Positions 44,695-56,720 are shown, numbered from the stretch's first letter. The stretch is DNA of 64,000 bases from Lactarius indigo (GCA_025766275.1 JAFKAC010000191.1:1-64000), one strand, 5' to 3'. Numbers and translations: made by a program. The notes: a model not told the origin generated them from the letters alone.

Positions 44695-47131
44695 ATGACT
44701 AGTAATGGCCTTAAAGACATAGTTCTGTCTGCTTTTCAAGTCAACAAGGACCACCAGTTTGCGCTCAAAGTCTACACGGAGCGTTTGGAAGCTGAACTCG
44801 AGGCCGTGGATAAACTCCTGGTGCGCCAGTGCTCGCTTCTTGAGCAGAGATTGCAACTAACTTTTTAGAGTGCTGCCGAATACGATGAAGAAGAATCGCA
44901 TCTTGATATAGCTGGTTGTATCCAAGTCACTGGTGCATCCAAGCCCTCGGGGCTCCTATCTGCCACAGAATTACTATCGCAGGTAAAAATAAATCACGCT
45001 ATGTTCCAACTGTGTGAAGCTAATAAGAACGTTGACAGGACTCTCCTTTCTATGAGGATTCTGCCCGTCGTCAGCGGTTTTTGGGCCTTACTGAATATCA
45101 CCCGAGTAAGCGACGTCCATTTCGTAACAACTGCTGTCTCGTTAAAGGCCCACAGTGAGACCCAAAGAACTTGAAAGCTTAGCCGAAGCTGTTCGCCTTG
45201 AGAACAGACGGCTTCACGCTTGCGAAGCGCAAAAACGGTCAGTTCGTTACACCACCTGGCTGCACTGCCCGTGACAACTTTCCAGAGGAGAGCGGCCATT
45301 TGTTTCTCAATATTCTATGAAAGATATCGAATCAACGGATGGCCTCGATTGGAGACGCATCGCCGACAAGGTGGTCCTTCGCATCATCCTAATTTTGTCA
45401 CCCATTGAGCCTCACTAGGTCGTTGCCGATTCTTCGGCCATATCTCAACGCTCTGCAAAAGAGTGCGAGATTCGTTGGCTGGGTGATCGGCACCCGAGAT
45501 TCAATCACTCTGCTTGGGATGAGTCTGAAGTTGCTGCGGCCCAAAAGCTAGTCGAAGATTGCGAAGGCGGTGACGTTGACTGGGTGTCTATAGCAGAACA
45601 GCTGGGTGTACGGGCCTCACTTGACCACCTACTTACGATGCTAACGGAAATGAAAGACGCGGCGTACTCCCATAGATGTCATGCGACACGTCGTCGTGCG
45701 TAAGGCACACGTATGGGATGCCGAATCCGATAGACGGCTGTGCGAAGCAGTCAGAAAATATGGTAAAGAGAGTTGGTCTCTAGGTATGGCTACCTACAGT
45801 CTACACCGTGCGCGTTTCATTTACGAGTGCTGAAAGTCGCGAGAACCGTTTCCGAGGACGCGCAAATAAATTCCTGTCAGAACCGATGGAATCGGACTCT
45901 GGATCCATCGATTCGTAGGGGAAATTGGACCGCAGAGGAGGACGCTCAATTACGACAAGCAGTCGACCTTTATGGACACGCCTGGGTGGAAGTCGCGTCT
46001 GTAGTTCCAGGACGAAACAACGAACAATGTCGGGACCGATGGACTGAGAGACTAAATCCAAAGGTTCCAAGGGGGAAATGGACCGCCGAAGAAGATAAAC
46101 GACTGATTTCGGCCGTAGATGAACTCGGTGTCGGGAGATGGAAGGAGGTGAGTGAACGAGTTGGCACTGGCAGGACAGATAATACGGTGAGCTTTTGAAA
46201 TCACCACTCGATCAAGCCTAATTCCGAATGCAGTGTCGATACCGATACGATTTCCTGAAGACCCCGAGCAGCTCCGACATTTCTCGCGCAGCGAGCGAGG
46301 CACAAGTGATGTCCGGTTCATCTTCTAAACCGAAGCGACGCGCCCGCAAGGGGAAGGAACGTGGTGTTTCATGCGAGCCAAATGACGATGCTGCCTCTGC
46401 TCAAGTTGAAGATGCGCCGCAGGAGTCGCAGACACGGAGGCGGGGAGGCGATCAGATGCAGGCCAGGCAAAAGGACCCTACTATTACCCATACCACGCAG
46501 TCCGAGGGAGATCCTCAGCCACAATTTGCTCGAACCCCGAAAGGTTCCCGCCCCCGCCCCCGTGCCCGACCGCTGAATAGAGACGAAACACAGGCCGGCC
46601 CAAATCCTGCGCAACAATCGCAGAACGGCGGTCAGCTAGCTGTGCCCGAGCCTGCTGCTAACGGTACTATACGTCCTGCCCTCGCATCGCCATCCGAAGT
46701 ACAAGACACAACTGACGGTCTAGGTGGGGCTGTGCCAAACCTTGCCCACAAACGGCGCTATACTGCGTCACGCGATGAACCGAACTCAGATAATAAAAAA
46801 CGGAAGACTCTAGATCGGCGTCGTACCAAAGCAACTCAGGAGAAATCAATCTCACTAGGCGCAGATATCGTAGCAAAAGGTGACGATACCTAGATGCACC
46901 TAATGAAGTCTACCTTTCTGACTGGACTTATCAGCGTCCTGCACCGATACTCACGTAGTGAACGCCTCTAATGTGGATCCGGTTTTGGAAGGCGAAGAAC
47001 AGGTGGCGACTGTTACGGAGACAAGTGCAATGAATTCGGAAGTGACGCCCGGGAAGAAGAGTCAGCCCAGCCGCAGAAAGCTAGTGACAACGCCAACTAG
47101 GGTTCAGCCAAAGAGATCAACACGGAGCTAG
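44695..47131 (+). CDS. SNAPC4-like Myb-repeat protein (snRNA-activating complex)
   Basis: Ten exons (44695-44820, 44869-44982, 45039-45105, 45156-45237, 45286-45370, 45419-45607, 45657-45783, 45837-46186, 46234-46879, 46959-47131) encode 652 residues. The N-terminal 160 residues include a coiled-coil-like YTERLEAELEAVDKLL. Four Myb-type repeats follow: DWRRIADKVV with CEIRWLGDRHP; WVSIAEQLGTRRTP; VWDAESDRRLCEAVRKYG; and GNWTAEEDAQLRQAVDLYG with GKWTAEEDKRLISAVDELG. The order and the WLGDRHP link resemble SNAPC4, which binds the proximal sequence element of snRNA genes. The C-terminus is basic and disordered. A yeast Bas1-like factor is the main alternative. The last intron (79 nt) removes an early stop and adds 57 residues. 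Confidence 0.82.
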
Positions 47132-47283
47132 CTCTTCGTATCTAGAATTTGAGTGACGGCTGCGCGCTATGGGGGAATGACTGATACATGACAATCATGC
47201 TGAAAGGTAATGACGGTGGAATAATCATAGTAATGCTATTGTGCGTAACGCCAAAAAGCGGATACCTAGATCATTCATTAATT

Positions 47284-48389
47284 TTATGCGCTTAGCTTCC
47301 ATCGCTTCCGTGGGTACACAGTAGCTTCCCAATTCACAATCGCACCCAATATTTCGCCATCGTCCGGCCCAACGACGTCCTCTGTCGCCAACAGAAGGTT
47401 TTGCAATGACTCCTGGACAAGACTCGCGTTTTTCAGTTTCTTCTCTAGAGACGGCAACGCTTGTCTTCTTGGTGGCGATGGCTGTGGTAGGGGATAAAAA
47501 ATGATTGATCATGGCTTAGAATAGGAATACTCGCCGGAGTTCGAAGGTATGTGTGTTTCGGTGGCAAGTTTGGGTAGAAGTGAGGAATAGATCGTAGGGA
47601 GCTCGGTATCGTAGGTGGAGAACTCTCGTCATCGGATGATAGAAGCTTTGGTGGCGGAGACCTGCGTCCCGCTGGAAGCAAGGAAACAGGCTCGGCGATA
47701 GAAGTGGGACCTATGAGACTAATGCTCAGAAGAAGAGATGACGATGAGATCACTTCAGCGCACCACGACGCCTCAGCTTAGAAAGCTCAGATGTTATTCG
47801 CAGGTCTTCCGTTTCCAACCCGCACTCTTGGCATATGTCAAACATATCGCTGGCTAGCGGTGCGGTCCTGTTGGCGAGATTAGCGTAATCGTGAATCTTG
47901 CGGTGTAAATCCTGAATAACTGGAGGGTTGGTCCTTTGAGCACAGTGAGACGGCGCCCAAGTACATGGGGAACACACAGCTGATCACTTCAACCTCCAAT
48001 CTTTCCAACGCCACAGGTTCCGCAGAGTCGAAGCCTTCATGCTTGAGCTCTGCGGATATGAAGCGACTCAGCACCTTGGAAGCAACCTCGGGATCTACGC
48101 TAGATAATTCCTGAGGTGGTAACGCTTCTATCCACGAGGCCGGATCTTTCCTCCCAAAGGGCACCTGAAATGCTGGGTATACGAGGTTCTGGGGCCGCGC
48201 AGAGTAATTAACGGGAGGATATTGCTGGGCCGAGTATTGGCCATAAGGCTGTGGGTAGTTGAACGGTTGCTGTGTATACGCCCTGCCAGGGGGCACAGTT
48301 GAGGGCAAAGATGACATGGATAACCCGGGCCGATATCTGCCCGGGACTCTACATGATTCATCATACTCTTGCTGACTCCGATTTTCCAC
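47284..48389 (-). CDS. TAF8: TFIID subunit TAF8
   Basis: Four exons (48389-47978, 47919-47754, 47718-47535, 47481-47284) give 319 residues. After a Tyr/Gln/Pro-rich leader, a histone-fold domain spans EVASKVLSRFISAELKHEGF, SAEPVALERLEVEVISFIQD, LHRKIHDYANLANRTAPLAS and DMFDICQECGL. The TAF8 C-terminal motif follows as SIPHFYPNLPPKHTYLRTP, then QALPSLEKKLKNASLVQESL. TAF8 pairs with TAF10 through the histone fold and brings it into TFIID. Intron 2 is only 35 nt. Intron 3 begins with GC (GCGAGT). Start: the ATG at 48389 is 32 bp from the divergent riboflavin kinase ATG; an in-frame ATG at 48317 would leave a more usual promoter and 295 residues. Confidence 0.88.
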
Positions 48390-48421
48390 TCTGTCCTATT
48401 CCCACATCCCCGTCCTGAATC

Positions 48422-49205
48422 ATGACCGCTTCCTCCGAAAATACTGCAGAATACCTTCAGGCGCTCTCTGAGAGGCCGTCTGCTCCTCTTCGTACAGAGA
48501 CGTTCCGCCAAACTCGCCCGAGTACCGTTGGACCAGATACCGTTGAGCCCCCCTTTCCCATTTTCTTATCTGGAGCGGTGCAGAAGGGCTTCGGGAGAGG
48601 CGGGAAAGATCTTGGCTGCCCCACGGGTGAGCTCCCGATCCCCATCGACCTCGTTACTCTGCTCAATCCTCTTTGACTGCAAGCGAACCTTCCCGATGAA
48701 TCAATCACTCCGATGACTAGCGTTTGCAAACCAGGGGTGTACTTTGGCTATGCACAAGTCTACGGCTTGAGTGAGCAAGAGGGAAAAGTGCACCCGATGG
48801 TAATGAGTCTTGGTTGGAACCCGTTTTACAAAAACGAGCGACTTACTGCCGTATGTTCTCGCGACACCACTTTTGTTACTTCATTAGCTGATGCAAGAAC
48901 ACAAACATGAAGGAAATACACATAATGTACGAATTCAAGTCGGACTTCTATGGCCATGACATGCAAGCAGTCGTCCTAGGTTATATTCGCCCGGAGTTAG
49001 ACTACACGTCTAGAGGTTAGTGCGTCATAATGTTCCTGGATTCACTGGTCCCATTCGTCTTGTGCTGTCAGAGGCTCTGATAGAAGATATCGACACGGAT
49101 AAGCGCGTGGCGCTCAAATCGTTGTCTAGGGAAGCCTACATGAAATTCGGCGTTGACCCAAACCCGGCCAACGGTGCATTTGATCAGGAGAGGCCCTTAC
49201 TTTAA
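48422..49205 (+). CDS. FMN1: Riboflavin kinase
   Basis: Four exons (48422-48626, 48684-48850, 48913-49015, 49072-49205) encode 202 residues. The flavokinase core is complete: [20 protein letters not shown], then CPTANLPDE, which binds ATP and Mg2+. It continues with [32 protein letters not shown] with the catalytic Glu context, and [10 protein letters not shown], ending with a helix ([17 protein letters not shown]). The enzyme phosphorylates riboflavin to FMN. The N-terminal 40 residues are variable and show no clear targeting signal. It is head-to-head with TAF8. Confidence 0.94.
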
Positions 49206-49516
49206 TGGAACGTGATCTGGCTTTTTTCCGGGCAAGAAGTGGCACTCAATAATACCGGTACAGCTTCTCGCCGTTATATTGCATTCAACCCCCTACCCCA
49301 AGCCCTCGGTAATAACACCTGTATCACACCGAATGCTGGACAATCAGACAATAGAGTACATGCGATTTGCGTAAATTGAGCCGCTGGTAGAAGTGGGACT
49401 AGACGTGTAAAGATCAGGTGATATAGCGAGTGGAGCACGTGACAATCTCACGCCACATGTTCCAAGTCCCGACAGACCCATGAAGTCAGCATTCTTGTCT
49501 CCCATCTACGACCGTT
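49206..49516. other. Intergenic; nothing recognised
   Basis: This holds the riboflavin kinase 3' end and the CWC21 promoter. GCACGTGACAATCTCACG (from about 49,434) contains the E-box CACGTG, 80 bp before the CWC21 start. No open frame or RNA gene was recognised. Confidence 0.5.
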
Positions 49517-50733
49517 ATGTACAACGGCATTGGTTTAACTACACCTCGCGGAAGGTTTGTTTTCTTCTCCCTATTTCTTCTCTTTTATTTAACCTTCTCA
49601 ATTACTACCAGTGGCACAAATGGCTACGTCGTCCGCAATTTGTCGGCAGTGCGCTCTCGTGACACACCGAATGACCGTGCAAACGCCTGGGATGCTGCTC
49701 CACCAAAGCATCGAGAACCGGACAAGGAAATACTGGAGCACGAAAGGAAGAGGAAGGTGGAGGTCAAATGCTTAGAGCTCCAGCTCGAGCTAGAAGACAA
49801 AGAGTAAGTGTTTTGTCAACTAAGACCATGCCCTTTTTTCACGAGCTGTCCAGCTTTGAGGAAGATGAAATCGAGCGGCAAGTGACTGCTTTGCGAGAGC
49901 GCCTTCTAACTATGCTTCCTCCTCCCACGATCGCCAAAAATTTGAAGCCGTCGGATACACACGCTCTTGCAGCAGCGAAAAAGATCGAATTGGACAGGAT
50001 GGCTGCTGCACTTGGCTCTCGTTCCGACTATACTGAGGGCGATGCCTTCAACAAGGAGAAGCAAGAGGAACTACGACAGAAGCGAATCATGGAGAGGGAA
50101 GAGCGCAACCAGCGGCGGGAGGAAGAACGAAAGCGGCTCTCAGCACAGAAGGAAAAATGGGCGCAGGAAAAACGCGAGAGGGAGCGTCTAAGAAGGCGAG
50201 AGGAGGATTTGAAACGTCGTGAGAGGCGCAGTCGAAGCCCTGTGCGCCGTGACATGCCCCCGCCACCATCGCCACGGCGCCGCCGTCCATCTTCGCGCTC
50301 ATTGTCCCCTCCCCGACGGCGCAGATATGACTCGCGTTCTCCTCCACGTGATCATCGTGAGTCCAGGCCACTCCCGCGCAGATCCCCCCCGCCGCCTGTC
50401 TCTCGCCGTCGTGACTCGCCTTCTCCGCGTCGTCCTCGCCCTGTTTCACGCACACCATCGCGCTCCCCACCTCGTCGATTCCGTGGGGAACGGGACAGGA
50501 TTTCTCCCCCACCTCGCAGAGGCAGGACAATGTCGCGCTCGCCTCCACCCCGTGACTACACACCTTCGTCGCGAGGCGGCAGCCCAGCACGTATGTCACG
50601 AAGCAGATCGCCGGTGGATTCACGCTCCAGTTCACCCCCTCCGAGAGGTGAGAACAGGAGATCTGTGTCCGTTGGTTCAGGATCGAATATGAGTGTGAGC
50701 TCGAGGAGCTCGCGCAGCCGGAGTAGGGATTGA
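49517..50733 (+). CDS. CWC21: Spliceosomal protein CWC21/SRRM2-like with RS domain
   Basis: Three exons (49517-49554, 49612-49803, 49854-50733) encode 369 residues. The first residues, MYNGIGLTTPRGSGTNGYV, followed by RNLSAVRSRDT, are the highly conserved start of Cwc21/SRm300. A cwf21 domain follows at about 65-110 (KDFEEDEIERQVTALRERLL). Then comes a long charged helix rich in Glu, Arg and Lys (QEELRQKRIMEREERNQRRE) and a C-terminal RS/SPRR domain of about 160 residues. Cwc21 contacts Prp8 and the mRNA near the 5' splice site in the catalytic spliceosome. The RS domain is much longer than in budding yeast and resembles SRRM2, fitting a genome with many small introns. Confidence 0.93.
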
Positions 50734-51201
50734 GGTGTTTAGTTTAAGTAATACGTTGCTTTGTTCGTTACTTGAAACCCTTATCAAAAGTCACCTGTTT
50801 TCGGTTTCTTCTATGATAATAAACATGCCAGTTCCGGGTGGGAAGGATGATGCCGATGTAACCGAGGCCGAGGGCTTAGGGTACATTACTGTAACCGCGG
50901 TTCAACTTCAGCCCGATCTGGTTTATAACGTCCCTGAACTGCCTGTCCAGCCAGCGAAAGGCCCATAAGAGGCCCCCTCATTCTTTCTTTCTGTCCATAG
51001 AAGCCATCGGTCAACCTTACACCGGGTACTAGATTAGCGATTTGAACTGGGTACATTGGACTTCGGTGCGTCCTCGAGATGTTGACGAAGTGGACGGCCC
51101 TTCACATCTGGTGTTACACCTGGTTTTGTTGGACAGTTGGACGGTAGCCAGCAATATATACTTGTCATAGAAACCACTTAGAAGTGCAACGACTCGGACC
51201 C
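50734..51201. other. Intergenic; small unsupported open frame
   Basis: The interval holds the CWC21 3' end and the promoter of the thioesterase gene. An open frame with an ATG at 50,827 could make 46 residues of acidic sequence (MPVPGGKDDADVTEAEGLGY). It has no recognisable family and no flanking splice evidence, so I do not call it. Confidence 0.45.
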
Positions 51202-52278
51202 ATGCTCAACTCATTCTTTCGACGAATACCGTTCCGGGCAGGAAATCCACGCCTGTTCACATCGTCTGCTTTTCTGGGGTCTTTGCGCGCTACGGGTGCG
51301 TTACGAAGTTTTGCTTTGGCCACCACCCTGGGCTCTACCGCGTACACCGTCGGCGCGTTTTACCCACCATCTTTGTTGACTTACATTGCACCGCGCCCCG
51401 CTCCGCCACCTCCAGACCCAAACCTGCCCGAGACGCAGGCTTACATAGAGACACTCGAGGAGGAGTTGCAAAAGCTGCCAATATTACTCAAGCATCGTGC
51501 AGCGGAAGATCGAGAGGAATGGTACGAGACGCGTCCGTACCAGAAGTTTACTGAAGAACGGCGTGTCAACAACCTGGTTGCCGGCGCCCTCCGCGGGGCT
51601 GGTCTTCTCGCACTGCCCCCCCTCGTACGTGCACGCAGGGATGAGTCAGAGGGACTCATCGTTGTGCACGTAGGGCGTGGTCTTTGTGGGCACGATGGAA
51701 TTGTGCATGGGGGCTTACTGGCGACTCTACTGGACGAGGCTCTCGCGCGAACAGTGAGTTACCTTGCGTTTTGTTGAACCCTTTTGTGTTCCAATCGTTG
51801 GTGTGGTGTTTAGGCTACACAGAACCTTCCCGAGAAAATCGGGGTAACGGCCAACCTGTCCGTCAATTACCGTGCGCCAACCCGCGCTGACCAGGTAACA
51901 CCAACGCTACCTGGACATGAGCGATCCTCAATCGACTGAATCATTCCCTTTAGTTCGTTGTTATGAGAACCCGCCTGTTGGAGGCCAAGGGCCGCAAAGC
52001 CCGCGTCTCCGGTACCGTCGAGGATCTTGACGGAAATGTTCTTATTGAGGCTTCGTGAGTGTGGACCCCCGTGATGTCTTCTTTGTTCGTTTACTTATCC
52101 GGATGCGCGTAGCGGGTTATTCGTGCAGCCAAGATACGCAAGATTCCTCAATAAGAACGCAGTCCTTGAAAGGATCGGCGCCAATTCGGTCGCAGAGCCG
52201 CCGAAACGTGCACCCGAAGAGGCGTCGTTATCCCGGCCCCATGCTGTGTCCTTACCGGCTGCACGGGAGAGTTCTTGA
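51202..52278 (+). CDS. Hotdog-fold (4HBT/PaaI-type) thioesterase, probably mitochondrial
   Basis: Four exons (51202-51753, 51814-51894, 51954-52054, 52113-52278) encode 299 residues. The N-terminus (MLNSFFRRIPFRAGNPRLFT) is basic and free of acidic residues, then a hydrophobic stretch (FALATTLGSTAYTVGAFY) suggests an inner-membrane anchor. The hotdog domain is at about 120-260, with LCGHDGIVHGGLLATLLDEA, where the HGG motif and the following helix acid form the active region, and VNYRAPTRADQFVVMRTRLL. The family hydrolyses acyl-CoA thioesters; THEM4-like members act in mitochondria. Chain-length preference cannot be inferred. Confidence 0.87.
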
Positions 52279-52648
52279 ACACGGGCTATTTAGACTTGTC
52301 ATGTCCAATCGATCTTTACGACTATAGATGAGCAATTGCCATATATAATTCCAACAATTAGAAACCCCAAACGCAAGAGAACGCTTCAGTGGTGCTTCAA
52401 TCTCGGCCTACAGTATCTGTGGAGTCAAGGCATCGGAATCCCCGAGTTTCACGTCGGCGCATCAGCAGTGATCTAAATACGATCGCCATCGTGATGTGCT
52501 GTGCTTAGGCTCTTTGAGCGCCTGGTAAATAACGTGTCCAATGTAATACGTGTACGATTTTGTTTCGGTTGTCAAAGGTTCTTTCGCTTGTTACTCATCC
52601 AAGAAAAAAAAAAGAAAGAAAACTCGCTGGAGTCTCCCCGACACCATC
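52279..52648. other. Intergenic; nothing recognised
   Basis: This holds the thioesterase 3' end and the ARG8 promoter. A purine run (aagaaaaaaaaaagaaagaaaa type) lies at about 52,600-52,622, just before the ARG8 start. No open frame with family resemblance was found. Confidence 0.5.
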
Positions 52649-54427
52649 ATGTTGCGTCCGGCATCTCGTCAGGTCCAGTGTACATCTCAGCGACTTATTC
52701 GTTGTCCATCTCTGGTACGCTACACGTCTGTTACATCACAGACACGCTCAGAGGTGTGCCTGTTCCGTTGGATGCTTATCAACACCTATGCTTACTGTAC
52801 CGTGCCAAGTCATCAAAAAAATCACTATCAGAATCACCCAACGCCCCTAACGTTGCATACACCACGGTCACTCACCCTATCCCGGAACCAAACCCGGGCG
52901 ACTGCACACGCCAAACGCTTGCGCTTGCCAAAGAGTATCTTCTCCCGGTCTACGCCCGCCCACCGTTCGTATTGGACTACGGGAAAGGAAGTTGGGTATG
53001 GGACTGTGACGGACGCAAATACCTCGACTTCACCGCGGGTATAGCGGTTAATGCGCTGGGACACGCAGATGATGGCGTTTCAGAGGTACGTCGTAACTTA
53101 TTACCGACTGCTTCGTTGCGCGCCAACAAGTTGATTTGTATTTTGGTCCGATTACATAGGTGCTGAGATCACAATCAAGCAAACTTTTGCACACGTCAAA
53201 CGCATACTACACTGAACCTGCTGCGGCGCTTGCATCCCTACTGGTCACACTGACGCAGCGTGAAGGTGGCCTGGGCTATCCAGTCGGGACTCAGCCTCGT
53301 GCAGGCATCCCTGGGGCTAAGGCATTCTTTTGCAACTCAGGTACAGAAGCGAACGAAGGGGCGCTGAAAGTGGCACGTAAAGTAGGGAAGGACCGCGGCG
53401 GCGCGACAAAGACAGAAATTGTTTGCTTTGAACGGTCTTTCCACGGACGTTCTCTCGGCGCACTGTCCGTTACCTCAAATAGCAAATACCAGGATCCGTT
53501 CAGACCGCTTGTGCCTGGCATACGTGTCGGCCAACTGAACCAATCTGAGGACTTGGAGGACCTCATCACCGAGAATACCTGTGCCGTCATCGTGGAGCCG
53601 ATACAGGGAGAAGGTGGGGTCAATTCTGCAGATGTTGATTGGATGCGCAAGTTGGTGCGGCGCGCGAGGGACACTGGTGCCGTAATCATATTTGACGAAA
53701 TTCAGGTGAGTGCTAAATTTGATGTTGGGAAACGCCGAGTTGGGGAAACAAAGGACACCCCAACGCCTTGATCGAATTTTCTGCTCGGATCCGAGACATG
53801 TCCGATCAAGAGATGAGGAAACTGCGTTGCTGACGAGATACGTGTAGTGTGGCCTATACAGAACAGGGACCTTGTGGGCACATTCCTCATGGCCGGTTGA
53901 ATGTCACCCCGACATCGTGACCATGGCGAAGCCGCTGGCCAATGGCTATCCCCTTGGCAGTGTGCTGATGCGAGACGCTGTGGCTGAAACGATGACCGCC
54001 GGTACGAGTATTCTCAGGATACTGGGAGCGTTTCGATAAACTGTGAGAGACAGGTACACATGGAACGACATTCGGAGGCTCGCCACTTGCTTGTTCGGTC
54101 GGGTACCACGTCCTGGACCGGCTGAGCCGACGCGAATTTGTCTCGAACATGATGGGGACATCAGCACTTCTCTTTAGTCGTCTGGAACTCCTTTCTGAGT
54201 GGTTTCCGAATTTGGTCGGACCGATCCGGGGACGTGGTCTAATCATCGGGTTGGTATTACGTCGGGAAGGGGATCCCCAGCGACTAGCTGACCTGGCACG
54301 AGAACGGGGTTTACTGCTCTTGACCGCTGGGAAGGACTGCGTGAGACTCGTACCCAGTCTGAACGTTAAGGAGGAGGAAGTTTCTCATGCGGTGGACGTG
54401 ATCGAGAGCTGCCTTAGTTTGATGTAA
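52649..54427 (+). CDS. ARG8: Acetylornithine aminotransferase, mitochondrial
   Basis: Five exons (52649-52753, 52810-53085, 53160-53705, 53848-54001, 54054-54427) encode 484 residues. A matrix presequence rich in Arg/Ser (MLRPASRQVQCTSQRLIRCP) precedes the class-III aminotransferase fold. Marks include VWDCDGRKYLDFTAGIAVNA, AFFCNSGTEANEGALKVARK, FERSFHGRSLGALSVTS, VEPIQGEGGVN and IFDEIQCGLYRTGTLWAHSS. The PLP-binding Lys lies in TMAKPLANGYPLGS, and THGTTFGGSPLAC completes the active site. It converts N-acetylglutamate semialdehyde to N-acetylornithine in arginine synthesis. Intron 3 (142 nt) is the longest spliced here. HEM1 starts 105 bp downstream in the same direction; both are PLP enzymes of the mitochondrial matrix. 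Confidence 0.94.
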
Positions 54428-54532
54428 TTCATAACACAGCCAATCGGATCGTTTCTAATTCCTAATTCCTTACGGTAGCTAGTTTCCATATAAACACCGT
54501 CCACTTCCTCGCCCGCCTTGTCTTGTGTCCCA

Positions 54533-56720
54533 ATGGAAAAACTCTCATCGCTCGCAAAATTCACCGCGTCCTGCCCCTTCTTGGGGCGCACCAAGCCCTC
54601 CTCTCTTCGCACCTTGTGCACTTCTGCCTCCCCTCGTTTTCCTAGTCTTACCAGGCTCACGGAGAAGGCTACAGAATGCCCCGTCATGGGTGCGGCCCTT
54701 GCCAAACGGTCTGGACAGCTCGTCCAGAGCTTTGCTAGCTTCGCGCAGAGCGTCGACGTAGTCAAGATTCACCAGGACAAGGGCGTCGATGTGACGTCTG
54801 GCGGTATTGAGAAGTGTCCTCATGCTAGCAAGGCACTCGCTGCCGCCCGGACGGCGGAAGAACTGTCAGCCGCGAAGAAACGCAGCGACGCCCTTAAAGC
54901 TGCCAAGCCCCTTCACCCAGTCTCTGCCCCCAAACCATCTCAGGCCACTTCTGCTGAGTTGAAGCAATGCCCTGCCCACGCTGGCGGTTTCAACTATGAA
55001 CAATTTTATGCTAGCGAGTTGCAGAAGAAACACGACGACAAGTCCTATCGTTACTTCAACACTATAAACAGGCTCGCGAACAAATTTCCTGTCGCGCACA
55101 CCGCGGACGTGAAGACGGAGGTTGAAGTCTGGTGTGCCAACGACTATCTCGGCATGGGAAACAACCCCGTTGTGCTTGAAACCATGCAGTATGTTCCCTT
55201 TCCCGCCACCGTTACCGAGTCTCACTTTTTGAACGTTCAGTCGCACCCTGAATAAATATGGCCACGGTGCTGGCGGCACCCGTAACATAGCTGGTAACTG
55301 TTCCTGGCATGTCAACCTTGAGAAAGAAATAGCGGCCCTTCACCGCAAGCCGTCAGCACTCGCATTTTCGTCTTGCTATGTCGCCAACGACGCCACACTC
55401 TCGACTTTAGGTGCCAAGTTACCCGGTTGTGTCTACTTCTCCGACTCGTCGAATCACGCATCAATGATTCAAGGCATCCGTCACTCTGGCGCGAAGAAAG
55501 TCATTTGGAAACACAACGACCTTGATGATCTCGAGAATAAACTGAAGGAATGGCCAAAAGAGACTCCGAAAATCATTGCATTCGAGAGCGTCTATTCTAT
55601 GTGCGGAAGTGTCGGGCCGATCAAAGAAATTTGCGACTTGGCTGACAAGTATGGGGCCATCACCTTCTTGGATGAAGTGCGTTTCTACCCCAATTATTAC
55701 TGTTTTGTGTAACTTAAGTATTTTTCAGGTTCACGCCGTTGGCTTGTACGGGCCCCGAGGTGCAGGTGTCGCAGAACATCTTGACTACGATCTCCATAAA
55801 GCTGCTGGTCAATCGCCGAACCCCATTCCCGGCACTGTAATGGACCGTGTGGATATCATCACTGGTAAGAACATTTTAAGGATCACTCGCAAGATTTTGC
55901 TCACATATATTTTATAGGCACTCTCGGAAAAGCATACGGCGCTGTTGGTGGTTATGTCGCTGGTTCCGCCAAATTCATCGACATGATTCGGTCCTACGCC
56001 CCAGGATTCATCTTCACGACCTCTCTCCCTCCCGTAACCGTCGCTGGCGCCCATGCATCTATCGTCTATCAGAAAACCTATAATGGTGACCGCCGGCTCA
56101 TGCAATGGAATGTCCGCGAGGTGAAGAAGCGCTTTGCGGAACGAGGAATACCCGTCGTCCCCGGCCCAAGCCATATCGTTCCCGTCCTGATCGGCGATGC
56201 TGCCCAAGCCAAGCAGGCATCTGATTATCTTCTCGGGAGGCACAGCATATATGTCCAAGCTATTAATTTCCCTACCGTCGCTCGCGGCGAGGAGCGTCTC
56301 CGGTTTACTATCACACCTGGTCACACTCTTGAACAACTTGAGCATGTTGTCACCGCCGTCGACGATACTTTCACCACACTTTCTATTAAAAGGGAGGCCG
56401 ACTGGGCTGCGGTTGGCGGTCGCTGTGGAGTCGGCAGTGCAGTCAAGGAGACCATCACGCCGATCTGGAGCAATGAACAGCTTGGCTTGACAGGCCCCTC
56501 CTCACTTGCTCCGAAGACCAGGCGAGCGGGTGAGTCGCGCAAAGTGGATGCACACGCGATTGCGGTGGCTAGGCAACAGTTCGACGGCCTACTTGGCCCT
56601 GTCCAAAAGGAAGACACCTTTCCCCCAGCTACTATCTCTGGCCTTCGCATGAGGACGGGTGCGACTGGACGCCGTCCACTCGAAGTTCCGGCAGCGGTGC
56701 CTCTCGCGGCGACAGCCTAG
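54533..56720 (+). CDS. HEM1: 5-aminolevulinate synthase, mitochondrial
   Basis: Four exons (54533-55188, 55241-55676, 55729-55864, 55918-56720) encode 676 residues. The N-terminal ~165 residues hold the presequence and four Cys-Pro heme regulatory motifs: SCPFLG (14-15), ECPVMG (49-50), KCPHAS (95-96) and QCPAHA (146-147). The catalytic core follows: [70 protein letters not shown] and [19 protein letters not shown] with the PLP Lys. It condenses glycine and succinyl-CoA, the first step of heme synthesis. Cys-Pro motifs in this family bind heme and limit import or activity. A C-terminal extension of about 110 residues beyond the core is Ala/Pro-rich. Confidence 0.96.

Noticed and set aside
50827..50967. 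A 46-residue acidic small protein after CWC21
   Set aside because: No homology, no transcript evidence and no splice context; it could be real but cannot be supported.
52501..53166. The long plus frame upstream of ARG8 as a 221-residue protein
   Set aside because: Its first part overlaps the promoter and presequence exon in another frame; the real ARG8 joins 52,649-52,753 to 52,810-53,085.
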